In this document: piece after piece, positions 1 through 7,663 of the stretch
Numbering within the stretch: position 1 is the first letter of the stretch
How the letters are laid out: the number at the start of each line of letters is the position of its first letter
Assembly: GCA_964652565.1 (NCBI GenBank)
Contig: CAZZEC010000191.1
Coordinates: forward strand, 1 to 9,703
Direction: 5' to 3'
Origin: JBCCTX01 sp964652565
GTDB taxonomy: Bacteria; Bacteroidota; Bacteroidia; J057
Length of the DNA stretch: 9,703 nucleotides
Position numbers and translations under genes: made by a program
The notes under the pieces: generated by a model
What the model was told of the DNA's origin: nothing
Database searches by the model: none
Seen by the model: the letters and a program-made list of their open reading frames with translations, nothing else

Positions 1-79
1 CAAAATTACAATATTCCTTAAGACGGTCAAGTAATTCTTGGCCTCCTTGAGATTCGTTGGGTATAAAAGTGATATTCAT
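1..79 (-). CDS. N-terminal fragment of an unrecognised protein, cut by the left edge
   Basis: Reading leftward from ATG at 79-77, the frame stays open to the window edge for 26 codons and begins MNITFIPNESQGGQELLDRL. I do not recognise the family and no domain can be assigned from this length. The frame is also open for 12 codons upstream of the ATG, back to an in-frame TGA, but that stretch has no ATG, so 79 is the most economical start. No Shine-Dalgarno-like stretch is visible. It lies 182 bp downstream of the SulP gene on the same strand. A TAnnTTTG motif just after the SulP stop could give it its own promoter. It could also be the end of a longer gene whose start has been lost. Confidence 0.5.
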   Translation of the reverse strand, partial: MNITFIPNESQGGQELLDRLKEYCNF

Positions 80-82
80 GAC

Positions 83-96
83 TGGGTATTGGGTAT
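83..96. repeat. Two tandem copies of TGGGTAT
   Basis: The 7-mer TGGGTAT occurs twice back to back (83-89 and 90-96), ending 3 bp upstream of the start codon of the left-edge gene. Only two copies exist, so a role in slippage or regulation is unproven. Confidence 0.5.
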
Positions 97-252
97 ACAG
101 TAAATCTGCTACTGATCAAAGCTTTAATCAGTTTTCAATAGAATTAGTAAATCCAAATAAAGTTAGCATAATACATTTATATATAGTTTAAATCAATCTC
201 CTAAAAATAGTGTTGTTTCTCTTCATTTATAACAAGAAGAAAAAGCACCTAG

Positions 253-260
253 CAAAGATA
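253..260 (-). promoter_or_regulatory. Candidate Bacteroidota -7 element for the left-edge gene
   Basis: On the minus strand the bases read TATCTTTG, an exact match to the Bacteroidota -7 consensus TAnnTTTG, directly after the SulP stop codon. A transcript from here would have a leader of roughly 165 nt before the ATG at 79. I see no convincing TTG -33 element at the expected distance, and one 8-mer match can arise by chance, so this is tentative. Confidence 0.35.
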
Positions 261-261
261 T

Positions 262-2475
262 TCACGACCTAACCTCCTTAATGACCGATTTAAACTGCTC
301 GGCAAACTGGATCATTCGGGCATATTCTTTCAGTTGAGCAAGCTTAAAGTGATTACTGAATATCAAAATGGCCTCTCCATTACTTTCGAGGTGGTGCAAA
401 CCACTCATTTCGATAAGCATTTTTAATCGATCTGTAAGAAAGGCATCCATCGCATCTATATCGTCCACTTTCACGAGGTAATCCTTATGGAAGTTGGGGT
501 AGAGTACATAATCGATATCCTTATGCTCTGACAAAGGCAAGACCTTGTCCAACAGATCTCTCTTTTCAATCCTGAATTTTGGTATCTGAAATGGCATTTT
601 GAGCAGCCCTATTGTGGTGTCATATTCATCGTGGATCACATAGGCACCTTCTTCGAAAGTTACATCCAGTATTTCCAGGTGTAGGTCCTTATCCTGGTCA
701 GAAATGCAGTTGGATTCCGATTCGATTGGGCGGGTTTTGAAAAAATAGAAGGACTGAAAATATTCCAGATCTTCTATCGGCTCAATCTGAAAATTCCAGC
801 CATAGCTTTCTGCCATTTCCTTCAGCATTCGTTGTCGGCGAGTGAGCGGCTCCTCGACGTAAATGTGGATTTTGGTTGCCAGTTTATGCCTCGAAGAGGA
901 AATATGGCGTTCCAGCCCGGTGATTTGTACTGCCCCGCCTGAGTTTTCCTGAATCTTCTGAAAATCGTAGAGCTGCTCCAAAACTGTATGACCTACTAAG
1001 CGAGTTTCCGACAGATCTATCCTTACTTTGGCTTTGGAAGGAATCTGTGCCAACATTTTGTTGATAGACAGAATCCCCAGGAAATTAGCAATACCACGGA
1101 TTTTGAGTTCATAGCTGCCATCCGGTTTCAACATCAGGTTGGAACCTGAAAAAAAGATCAAGTTAAAAAACTGTCGTACAGGTACTTTTGTCAAAAGCAG
1201 ATGGCTACAAAGTGCCAGTAGCATTCCGCCAAAAAGACCGATCAGCAAGTTGGTGTACAAGGTCAGTACCATCGTACCGACAAAAAAGATCAACTGCTCT
1301 ATGCCGTAGTTATATACCTGCTTAAATACCTTAGGGGAGGCTAGCTTGAAACCTGTATATACCAGAAGGATCGCAAAGGCACATAGTGGTACCTGCTGCA
1401 TAATCGGGCTCAGGGCCACAATAAACAATAACAATAACAGCCCCTGGTACATATTTGACCACTTTGTTTTAGCTCCATTGTGTACGTTGACAGTACTTCG
1501 GATGATCACGGCGATTATGGGTAGTCCACCGATAAACCCAGCGACCATAGTACTCAGGCCTATGCCAGTCAGATCCTTGTTCAGATCTGTCTTCCGTTTA
1601 TAGGGGTCGATTTTATCAATCGCTTTGGCAATGGCAAGGGATTCAATACTGGAAATCAGCAAAATGGATATAACAGTTGTCCAAAATTCCGGGGTGTCAA
1701 TTTTGCCGAAGTTGGGATACATGATGGACTCCAGCACATTGTCTGGAATATCTAGCAGCAGACTGGGTCCCACTTCATAAGCTCTTCCCATAACAATCAT
1801 GCTATGTGGCTCAAAAAAGTTGAAGGCATACGCAAAGGGAATGGACAATGCAATTACCCACATGGGAGCGGGCAGCAGGTGGAAGAATTTGTAGCTGATC
1901 CTGGCGTGGAAGAGTAAGATCAACAGGCCCGTTACTGCGATGATAACTACAAATAGATTGGCTTGAGGCAACAAGCGAACAGCATCAATGAGGTTTTGTA
2001 CGATATTGGGACTGGCGGAATAGGTACCGAGCGCCACATGTATCTGTTTAGCAAAGATGATAATTCCGATAGCTGCTAAAATGCCGTGAATCACAGAAGA
2101 ATGGAAAATATCGGCGTAACGTCCCAATTTCAGGAGCCCCAGCAGCACTTGGATCGCGCCGGATACAACCACTGCTGCCAGGACATAATTAAAAGCTTGA
2201 CCATTACCATCGTCCATGAGCGTAATACCAACGAGAATGACAGGGATGATACCTTTGGCGGGGCCATTGACTGCAATATAACCACCTCTGTAAAATGTCG
2301 TAACTAACCCGCCAATGATGGCAGAAATAATACCCGCCATAGGGGGCGCACCTGCTGCAAGCGCAATGCCCAAAGAAAGCGGTAAGGCAATCAACGCCAC
2401 ACTCAAAGCAGCGATTAAATCACTCTGCCAATTTTCGATTAAACCCTTAAAGCCTTTTTTAGGCGTTATTTCCAT
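262..2475 (-). CDS. SulP-family inorganic anion transporter with STAS domain and C-terminal extension
   Basis: Inner-membrane anion transporter of the SulP family (sulfate, bicarbonate or related anions; the substrate cannot be fixed from sequence). Hydrophobic segments fill residues 20-430. The SulP landmarks are NGPAKG at 70-75, SSIESLAIAKAIDK at 275-288 and GGLPIIAVIIRSTVNVHNGAKT around 316-337. A STAS domain follows at about 450-545, with the typical strand-plus-DLSET stretch at 484-491. About 190 further residues (545-737) are beyond the usual SulP end. In this tail, IPKFRIEKRDLLDK (631-644) and DIDYVLYPNFHKDYLVK (653-669) look like a separate folded module of unknown role. The start is well fixed because an in-frame TAA sits directly before the ATG. 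The gene is 172 bp downstream of the hydrolase gene. No carbonic anhydrase or sulfate-assimilation gene is visible to decide between bicarbonate and sulfate. Confidence 0.93.
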   Translation of the reverse strand: MEITPKKGFKGLIENWQSDLIAALSVALIALPLSLGIALAAGAPPMAGIISAIIGGLVTTFYRGGYIAVNGPAKGIIPVILVGITLMDDGNGQAFNYVLAAVVVSGAIQVLLGLLKLGRYADIFHSSVIHGILAAIGIIIFAKQIHVALGTYSASPNIVQNLIDAVRLLPQANLFVVIIAVTGLLILLFHARISYKFFHLLPAPMWVIALSIPFAYAFNFFEPHSMIVMGRAYEVGPSLLLDIPDNVLESIMYPNFGKIDTPEFWTTVISILLISSIESLAIAKAIDKIDPYKRKTDLNKDLTGIGLSTMVAGFIGGLPIIAVIIRSTVNVHNGAKTKWSNMYQGLLLLLFIVALSPIMQQVPLCAFAILLVYTGFKLASPKVFKQVYNYGIEQLIFFVGTMVLTLYTNLLIGLFGGMLLALCSHLLLTKVPVRQFFNLIFFSGSNLMLKPDGSYELKIRGIANFLGILSINKMLAQIPSKAKVRIDLSETRLVGHTVLEQLYDFQKIQENSGGAVQITGLERHISSSRHKLATKIHIYVEEPLTRRQRMLKEMAESYGWNFQIEPIEDLEYFQSFYFFKTRPIESESNCISDQDKDLHLEILDVTFEEGAYVIHDEYDTTIGLLKMPFQIPKFRIEKRDLLDKVLPLSEHKDIDYVLYPNFHKDYLVKVDDIDAMDAFLTDRLKMLIEMSGLHHLESNGEAILIFSNHFKLAQLKEYARMIQFAEQFKSVIKEVRS

Positions 2476-2647
2476 TTAGTTAGTTACTAGATCTGATGAA
2501 AAAGCTATCTCTGTCATTGTTCGTAAACCCCTTAAATCCATATTCGAATAAAAATAATCAAATATTTATTTCCTCAGATAAAATAAAGAGAATAAGTATT
2601 TTTTCATTAAGTCTATTCGCACTGCAATTATGGCTTTTATCCGCGAT

Positions 2648-4477
2648 TCATTTCTGTTGAATTAAAACTACCCAGTCTTTATCTACATCTGCAGGGGGTA
2701 AACCTAACGACTGCATACCCTGGCCACTTAGTTCATTCTTACTACCTTTTTGTAATTTGCCACCTTGCCGGGGGTTATACCAATTCACCGAATAGGAGTT
2801 ATTAAAATCACCTATGTCAAGCGTACTTTCTCCTCCGTTTTTCAACAGAACAACATAGACTTCTCCTTCTTTAGCAAAGCAATAATCATTGTCAGAGGAA
2901 ATTAATTCATCTTTGCAAACCATATCCTGGACAGGTAATTCGTTTGTATTGAAGAAATCAAGACAAATTTTCGCCATATCCCAGAACAAATCACGGGAAC
3001 GGTAATCCTCACAAGTCAAATCGGAATGTGGATGTTGGTATCCAAAATACCATTCTGTACCCCATGCACCCGCCAGCATTGCCCCCCATAGTCCATTTGT
3101 TCTTGCATGATAGTGCTCAGGGTCCTCCTCGTCCGTAATAAGGGAATGACTGGCATCTCCAGGTTCATCGCAAGCAACAGCCCATACTTTCCCTGCCTCT
3201 TTGGCTTCCGTAAGGACTGTTAATACTTTTGAATGCACAAGGCTAAAATCTTCCTTATTGGTTTGTAAAGAAGCTCCTGTAAGTTTTGACTTATCTCCAT
3301 ACATAGGGGTAAACCATTCACCGTTATGGATAACCATGTGGTGATGATAAGCATCAATGCTATGAATATATTCTGTCAGTGCCCTGCGTTGCATGACATC
3401 CAGCGGCATTGTTTTTTGGTTATCGTAATTGCCCCAATCACCAACTTCTTCACACAAATTCCAGTTTAATGCCAAATGATGTCCAAAACGTGCAATCAAC
3501 TCGCGATAGTACAATTTCGTTAATCCTCCCACGGCCCCGGCATCCAATAAACCCTGGTTTTCATGTTCCAATGTTTTAAAATGCAAGAATATTCCCAAAC
3601 GCTGTGCGTGTTCAAATACGATTTCCCACTGATCCAGCTTCGAGCAGTCAAAACGGTCATAGGTATTGTAATCAATATATGGAAACACATTTTGGTCATC
3701 TCCTATTATATTGTTGGTCAAAAAGGAAACCGAATTCATGCCCTTTGATGCCAGGTAATTGATCGCTCCAATCATCTCTTTGCCTTTGCCCTCACCCCAT
3801 GATGGATCGCCTTGTTTCCAGTCACTAAGATGGGCCGACCACTTCTTCACCAAATCATCCTTATGCCCATCGTTTGCAAAATTTCCATCAAAAGCATAGT
3901 ATGCCAGGAAATTCTCAGGGGCATCGGGCCCGCATTTATAAAAAATTTCACCCTTTTCAGTGAGTTTTAAATAAGAAGTTCCATCGTATTGTAATCTACC
4001 TCTTGCTCTAAAATCGGGGTGTGTTTTGTCTGTGGCTTTCACCGTAAAACTTCCCTTTTTGCCATCCATAAACTTTCCCGATGGTTCATTTCTTATACGT
4101 TTCCTGATAGCTGCCCATTTGCCTTTAATTAATTTCACACTGTATGTCCATTCTCCTACCTCATCTGGACTGAAATGAACTTTCCACTTATTTCCAGATG
4201 TAGCCAATGTTTGTCCTGCATTTCCATCAGCAGCGAAATAACCGGGAACATTATATTCCTTTCCAGATGCTTCGTGAGAAAATAACACATCCAACTTGTA
4301 GTTATAAAAGGGATTGTATTCATCTGTTTCAGAACATTCCGGGCCGTCAAAAACTATGGTTACTTTATGCCATTTTTTTAGTTCTCCTTGTATTTCCTGA
4401 GCCGAGACCGTAGAAATTATACTTAGTATAAAAATCCCAAACAGAAGTAATCGTTTCATTTTGTCAATATTTTTCAT
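2648..4477 (-). CDS. Secreted DUF5060-type putative glycoside hydrolase
   Basis: Probable exported polysaccharide-degrading enzyme. Residues 7-26 form a signal peptide ending ISTVSA before QE; M7 (ATG at 4459-4457) is an equally plausible start and gives a more typical signal peptide. Residues 30-150 resemble a DUF5060 beta-sandwich (KKWHKVTIVFDGP, later PDEVGEWTYSV). Residues 155-515 look like a TIM-barrel hydrolase: NWNLCEE at 338-344 fits the clan GH-A acid/base position (E343 or E344), and CDEPGD at 436-441 fits a nucleophile position (E438). CEDYRSRDLFWD at 489-500 is also a stretch I associate with this family. The C-terminus (about 520-609, with WYNPRQGG at 566-573) resembles the small beta-sandwich called 'putative collagen-binding domain'. 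The substrate is unknown. It shares strand with the beta-helix gene 324 bp upstream. Family placement is from memory of domain patterns; the catalytic assignments are inference. Confidence 0.82.
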   Translation of the reverse strand: MKNIDKMKRLLLFGIFILSIISTVSAQEIQGELKKWHKVTIVFDGPECSETDEYNPFYNYKLDVLFSHEASGKEYNVPGYFAADGNAGQTLATSGNKWKVHFSPDEVGEWTYSVKLIKGKWAAIRKRIRNEPSGKFMDGKKGSFTVKATDKTHPDFRARGRLQYDGTSYLKLTEKGEIFYKCGPDAPENFLAYYAFDGNFANDGHKDDLVKKWSAHLSDWKQGDPSWGEGKGKEMIGAINYLASKGMNSVSFLTNNIIGDDQNVFPYIDYNTYDRFDCSKLDQWEIVFEHAQRLGIFLHFKTLEHENQGLLDAGAVGGLTKLYYRELIARFGHHLALNWNLCEEVGDWGNYDNQKTMPLDVMQRRALTEYIHSIDAYHHHMVIHNGEWFTPMYGDKSKLTGASLQTNKEDFSLVHSKVLTVLTEAKEAGKVWAVACDEPGDASHSLITDEEDPEHYHARTNGLWGAMLAGAWGTEWYFGYQHPHSDLTCEDYRSRDLFWDMAKICLDFFNTNELPVQDMVCKDELISSDNDYCFAKEGEVYVVLLKNGGESTLDIGDFNNSYSVNWYNPRQGGKLQKGSKNELSGQGMQSLGLPPADVDKDWVVLIQQK

Positions 4478-4801
4478 ATATCGTTTGTTTTTATTTTTGA
4501 ATGCTTGTTAAACATTACATAGTTTCAATGAATGAGTTTTCAACATCGCTACATGGAGTTCACGTTGTAAAGTAGTATTTAATACATCGACATATTTAAA
4601 TAATAGTTCTATTCTAAGAAAATGTGCTTTATTAAGCATAAATAACAATCTTTAAAAGTTTAAACTATACCTAAAAATTTCATAAGTAATCGTAAATAAT
4701 TATATATATTCTCCAATTTCCTCCCTGCAGGGCTGTTTGTGTAGATGGAGAGGGAGGAAATTGATATATAATCTAGCTATGTTGCGCAATTTATTATTGG
4801 A
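4478..4801. other. AT-rich spacer between the two secreted-enzyme genes
   Basis: This 324-bp stretch separates the beta-helix gene from the hydrolase gene. It contains the strong inverted repeat at 4714-4763 near the beta-helix stop, and several small palindromes nearer the hydrolase: GTATT-T-AATAC at 4575-4585, AATAG-TT-CTATT at 4602-4613 and TGCTT-TATT-AAGCA at 4625-4638. In AT-rich DNA such short palindromes may be chance. No TAnnTTTG motif faces the hydrolase gene and no convincing gene remnant was found. The hairpin suggests that the two genes may be separate transcription units. Confidence 0.6.
4714..4763 (-). repeat. Perfect 13-bp inverted repeat downstream of the beta-helix gene, possible transcript-end hairpin
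   Basis: CAATTTCCTCCCT (4714-4726) is exactly mirrored by AGGGAGGAAATTG (4751-4763) around a 24-nt loop. Outside the stem, TATATAT tracts on both sides (about 4701-4709 and 4764-4770) could pair further after a 3-nt bulge. The left arm also overlaps a competing palindrome, CCCTGCAGGG (4723-4732). It begins 38 bp after the stop of the beta-helix gene, which suits an mRNA 3' end or terminator. However, no clear T-run follows on the minus strand, so a rho-independent terminator is not proven. A mobile-element end is an alternative, with no transposase in view. Confidence 0.6.
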
Positions 4802-6745
4802 TCAGCGGTAGAACTCCTGACCCGGATCAAGCCATCGCGCTCCGTAAATTACAATAGGTGCACCCACTTCAAGTGCTCCCAAATCTGGCGCATTCCCATT
4901 GAAATTATCGTTTACATTGGTAATAATAACCCCTGCATCTACTGCCTGCCCATTAGGATTTAATTCAAAATTAAGATCAACTGCGTGATATACAGGGCTA
5001 GGCAACCCTCTTTGCAATGCGTGAGATGGTTTCTGAAGATTCTCAAACACATCGTAGTCAACGGTTATACCATGTGCTTCCAGATTACTCGCCTTCCTAA
5101 AAGCCTCTAGCGTCTTAAAATCTACTTCCTCTCCATCTGGTGATAACCACCTAAATTGATTTTCAGGACTTTCAGGCCCCTGATTGGGTCGATACCCATT
5201 ATAATCAGCCACCGAATAGGAAGTTGTAAATCGTAATGAGGAAACGACTATGGGGCCATCTGTTCCCAGAAACAAATTATTCCGGAAGTTAGAATTGGGG
5301 TATCTGGCACCCGCATTATTTTCCGTGATAAACGTATTGTGATACACTGTGAGCCCCGGTACTCCCCCGTGAATTTTAAGCGCTCCTCCGAGTGGAACAT
5401 TGTAGAGAACATTCCTAATGTAGTAGGCAGGACCCCCAAAAACAGGTTGAGCACTTATACCATTCTCTGCAGCATTTACCCCTCTGTTCCGCATAATGCG
5501 AATATTGTGCACGCCTCCATCCGCCTCTATGAAGTCATCGACCAACAGGTGTAAATCATTGTTGTATATATCGATTGAAACAGCTTTTAAATCCTGCTCA
5601 TCCTCCGGGCTACCGTATGTTGATATACCAATACCATCGTGGAAATAGGCAATGGAATTATGAGCAATTACGTGTCCAGATCCATATACCTTGATGCCGT
5701 AGTAAGAATCCAATAGATGTGTCCCATAAGGAATAAAGCCCTCCCTGTGAGCAGCCCAACCGTAAAGTCTATGACGATCATCGCGACCCAGGATGAGGTT
5801 ATCCTGAATGAGAAAGTTCTTTGAACCTGCATATTCTGTCCGAATACCTTCACCCACATTCTCAAAACGGCAATTCCTTACAGTCAAATTACTGGCTCCC
5901 GCCAGATGTTTCCTGCCCGCATCAAACACCCTGTCGACATTTCTAAAAGTAAGCCCCTGAAAAATATGATGATCGGTGGCCATGACATTAAATAGATTGG
6001 CAGCTCCTTTACCATCAAAAATTACTTCCCCATCACCTGCTGCTTCAATGACAATGGGTTGCTCCGCTGTACCTTTTGCAGTAAACCAGTACGTCCCATC
6101 GAAGGGTACATTATTCCAATCAGGATAGTTAAGGATGTCCGCTTGATAGAGTCCTCCATGTATTTTAATGATATCTCCGGGTTGAACTTTATCTTCACTT
6201 ACCACATACCAATCTCCCTTAGTATCTTTAGAACCATTATAAGCAGAGACTAAGCCTGGGTAATTCGGTTCTTCCTTCTCACCCGTATAATATTGGGAAT
6301 AAACATGCCTTACCCTACCTCCGCTGGCAGCCTTAGGCTCAGCACGTGTGGAAACGTTAACAAGCTTAACTTGTTCTCCTTCAACTCCATCAGGGTCTTC
6401 TAATGTAAAACGGGCCTCATACTCAGTATTTGTATTAAGATCCAGGATACTTCCCGCAAACATATGTGGAGTGGTGTAATCTATTCCCGCTCTTCCTATA
6501 TGCTCCCCCCCAATTCTTAAAAGAGGCATTCCTCTTTTCCATTCACTACCCGACCCAGCGATTCGATATTCAACCTCCACTGTAGCATTACGGTTATCAT
6601 CCCCATCGATATACCATTCAAACCCCAAATTTTCAAGTGTGGGAGGTTCAATAATAAATTTTCCTACTTCTGTGGCGTTTTGTTGCGCCAGGGTCACTCC
6701 TGTTAAGACGAAGAAAAGGCTTAGAACAATAACATGTTTTTTCAT
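4802..6745 (-). CDS. Secreted right-handed parallel beta-helix protein, lyase-like
   Basis: Exported protein with a clear signal peptide (residues 1-20, ending GVTLA before QQ). Residues 30-135 form a fibronectin-III-like sandwich, with FEWYIDGDD and LDLNTNTEYEARFTLEDPDG typical of such domains. From about 175 to 500 there are repeated short strands with Asn ladders, such as NLTVRNCRFENV, NFLIQDNLILG, HVIAHNSIAYF and IDIYNNDLHL, diagnostic of a right-handed parallel beta-helix as in pectate lyase or PL6 folds. DSYYGIKVYGSG (346-357) and VDDFIEADGGVHNIRIMRNR (402-421) look like the conserved cleft. The end, DAGVIITNVNDNFNGNAPD (603-621), then LGALE, is a common terminus of this group. I know similar proteins of about this size but no assigned activity; lyase or hydrolase on an acidic glycan is inference. 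The start is fixed by an in-frame TAA two codons upstream. Confidence 0.85.
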   Translation of the reverse strand: MKKHVIVLSLFFVLTGVTLAQQNATEVGKFIIEPPTLENLGFEWYIDGDDNRNATVEVEYRIAGSGSEWKRGMPLLRIGGEHIGRAGIDYTTPHMFAGSILDLNTNTEYEARFTLEDPDGVEGEQVKLVNVSTRAEPKAASGGRVRHVYSQYYTGEKEEPNYPGLVSAYNGSKDTKGDWYVVSEDKVQPGDIIKIHGGLYQADILNYPDWNNVPFDGTYWFTAKGTAEQPIVIEAAGDGEVIFDGKGAANLFNVMATDHHIFQGLTFRNVDRVFDAGRKHLAGASNLTVRNCRFENVGEGIRTEYAGSKNFLIQDNLILGRDDRHRLYGWAAHREGFIPYGTHLLDSYYGIKVYGSGHVIAHNSIAYFHDGIGISTYGSPEDEQDLKAVSIDIYNNDLHLLVDDFIEADGGVHNIRIMRNRGVNAAENGISAQPVFGGPAYYIRNVLYNVPLGGALKIHGGVPGLTVYHNTFITENNAGARYPNSNFRNNLFLGTDGPIVVSSLRFTTSYSVADYNGYRPNQGPESPENQFRWLSPDGEEVDFKTLEAFRKASNLEAHGITVDYDVFENLQKPSHALQRGLPSPVYHAVDLNFELNPNGQAVDAGVIITNVNDNFNGNAPDLGALEVGAPIVIYGARWLDPGQEFYR

Positions 6746-6783
6746 AACTTATAAATTTCAAGTAGCTTATTGAGGTAATGTTT

Positions 6784-6966
6784 TCACACTCGGTTATTTG
6801 TCCCGATTAATCCGTTTATATGTTTGTTTCTTTCCTGGTGTACTCGGAATGCGCAGCGTATGTAATACTTTGTAAAAATCGCAGCCCTCGACGGTGCACA
6901 GAATGGAGCTGCTGCATAACTATTTTCAACATTATCAACTGACACTTTTTCTTCCAGTCTAAGCTC
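6784..6966 (-). pseudogene. Sulfatase remnant retaining the CAPSR active-site signature
   Basis: Reading leftward from 6966 the frame is open for 60 codons with no Met, between a TAG at 6969-6967 and a TGA at 6786-6784. It encodes LRLEEKVSVDNVENSYAAAP directly followed by FCAPSRAAIFT. This matches the region around the formylglycine site of type I sulfatases, where 'LxxLAxEGVxFxNxYxxAPxCxPSRAAxxTG' is usual. The active-site Cys codon is 6900-6898. The family's signature is nearly intact, with Phe before the Cys and Lys in place of the final Gly. The remaining residues (KYYIRCAFRVHQERN onward) do not look like a sulfatase, and the roughly 400 residues of the catalytic domain are absent. This is therefore a decayed or internally deleted gene, not a functional enzyme. 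Its position beside two glycan-active genes fits a former sulfated-polysaccharide locus. Confidence 0.6.
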
Positions 6967-6979
6967 CTACTGCCTGATT

Positions 6980-7036
6980 TCAACTTCTGTTTAGTAAGAT
7001 TGAGCAAATGACCAACAGAAAATTATGATTTATCAT
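6980..7036 (-). pseudogene. Possible signal-peptide start of the same sulfatase remnant
   Basis: An 18-codon frame beginning at ATG 7036-7034, overlapping the last codons of the Crp/Fnr gene, reads MINHNFLLVICSILLNRS and then TGA, continuing NQAVGA before a second stop. A short N-terminus followed by a hydrophobic run resembles an export signal, as expected in front of a Bacteroidota sulfatase. It is in a different frame from the CAPSR segment, so linking the two requires a deletion or frameshift. This is inference from position and composition only. Confidence 0.3.
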
Positions 7037-7598
7037 GCCTTATCCGGCTCAATTGCGTAGGAGTCACACCAATCATAGATGCAATGAACTTAAGTGGAAA
7101 TTTTTCAAGTAATGTTGGATTTGACGCAAGTAGGTATTCGTAGCGTTCTCTTGCCGTACCATTTAGAAACATAAGATATCGCTTAACCAACTCCATGGCT
7201 CGATCGCCTAAGTATTCTCTAAGGAGAATATTAAATGTAATGTTACGTTCAAGCAAATCCCAAGTCTTATCCATAGGGGCTACAAGTACAATGGAATCCT
7301 CTAACAGTTCTATAATAATCGGAGACTTTATCCCTGTCCTGACACTGATAATATCTGACAGGAAATTATTCTTTTGAAGGATCTCATCGGTTATTTCGTC
7401 TCCTTTCTCATTAATGAAATATGACCTTGCGCTACCAACTACCAGAAAACCCAGTTTTTGAATGATCGTATCTCTCTCTTTAAACAGCGCTCCCTTTTCA
7501 AATTTTTTTTCAGAGAAAATAGCTAGTATCTCCTGAATCTCACTTTCTTTTGGATGCTTTACTCTTTGGTAAATGAAATCTGCGAATTGTTGTTTCAT
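7023..7598 (-). CDS. Crp/Fnr-family transcriptional regulator
   Basis: DNA-binding regulator of the Crp/Fnr superfamily in the short form common in Bacteroidota (191 residues against about 210-230 in Proteobacteria). Residues 20-115 form the cyclic-nucleotide-binding-type beta roll (FEKGALFKERD, GFLVVGSARSYFINEKGDEITDEIL). A long dimerisation helix follows at about 117-147. The helix-turn-helix is at about 166-188 (FPLKFIASMIGVTPTQLSRIR). The phosphate-binding stretch reads FLSDIISVRTGIKSP, so the usual Gly-Glu and Arg that contact cAMP are replaced by Ser-Asp and Lys. The four-cysteine set of FNR oxygen sensors is also absent. The ligand is therefore unknown. The gene follows the cyclase in the same direction after a 284-bp gap and is followed by the sulfatase remnant. 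A 14-bp palindrome lies 22 bp upstream of its start and could be an autoregulatory site. Confidence 0.88.
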   Translation of the reverse strand: MKQQFADFIYQRVKHPKESEIQEILAIFSEKKFEKGALFKERDTIIQKLGFLVVGSARSYFINEKGDEITDEILQKNNFLSDIISVRTGIKSPIIIELLEDSIVLVAPMDKTWDLLERNITFNILLREYLGDRAMELVKRYLMFLNGTARERYEYLLASNPTLLEKFPLKFIASMIGVTPTQLSRIRHDKS

Positions 7599-7620
7599 AG
7601 AGAGCCATCGGTGATTTAAC

Positions 7621-7634
7621 TACTAAAAATAGTA
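7621..7634. promoter_or_regulatory. 14-bp palindrome upstream of the Crp/Fnr gene, candidate operator
   Basis: TACTA-AAAA-TAGTA is a perfect palindrome with 5-bp arms and a 4-bp spacer. This is the same geometry as FNR-type sites (TTGAT-N4-ATCAA), and it ends 22 bp before the start codon of a Crp/Fnr regulator. An 11-bp part of it, CTAAAAATAGT, recurs at 201-211 with poorer symmetry. The operator role is inference; the arm sequence is not a known consensus to me. Confidence 0.4.
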
Positions 7635-7663
7635 ATAATTCAATGGATATAAGCATACTTTGA

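Noticed and set aside
1346..2307. Rightward frames inside the SulP gene
   Set aside because: Shadows of the well-supported transporter reading frame on the opposite strand.
4602..4638. Small palindromes AATAG-TT-CTATT and TGCTT-TATT-AAGCA as regulator sites
   Set aside because: Arms of five bases in AT-rich DNA are common by chance and the two differ from each other and from the site before the Crp/Fnr gene.
4508..4639. Leftward 43-codon frame (MLNKAHFLRIELLFKYVDVL and onward) in the hydrolase upstream region
   Set aside because: No recognisable family, AT-rich composition, and it overlaps small palindromes expected in a regulatory spacer; a chance open frame is more likely.
6816..7007. Leftward 63-codon frame starting MLNLTKQKLKSG
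   Set aside because: It overlaps the sulfatase remnant in another frame; the CAPSR-bearing frame is the meaningful one and this one has no protein-like features.
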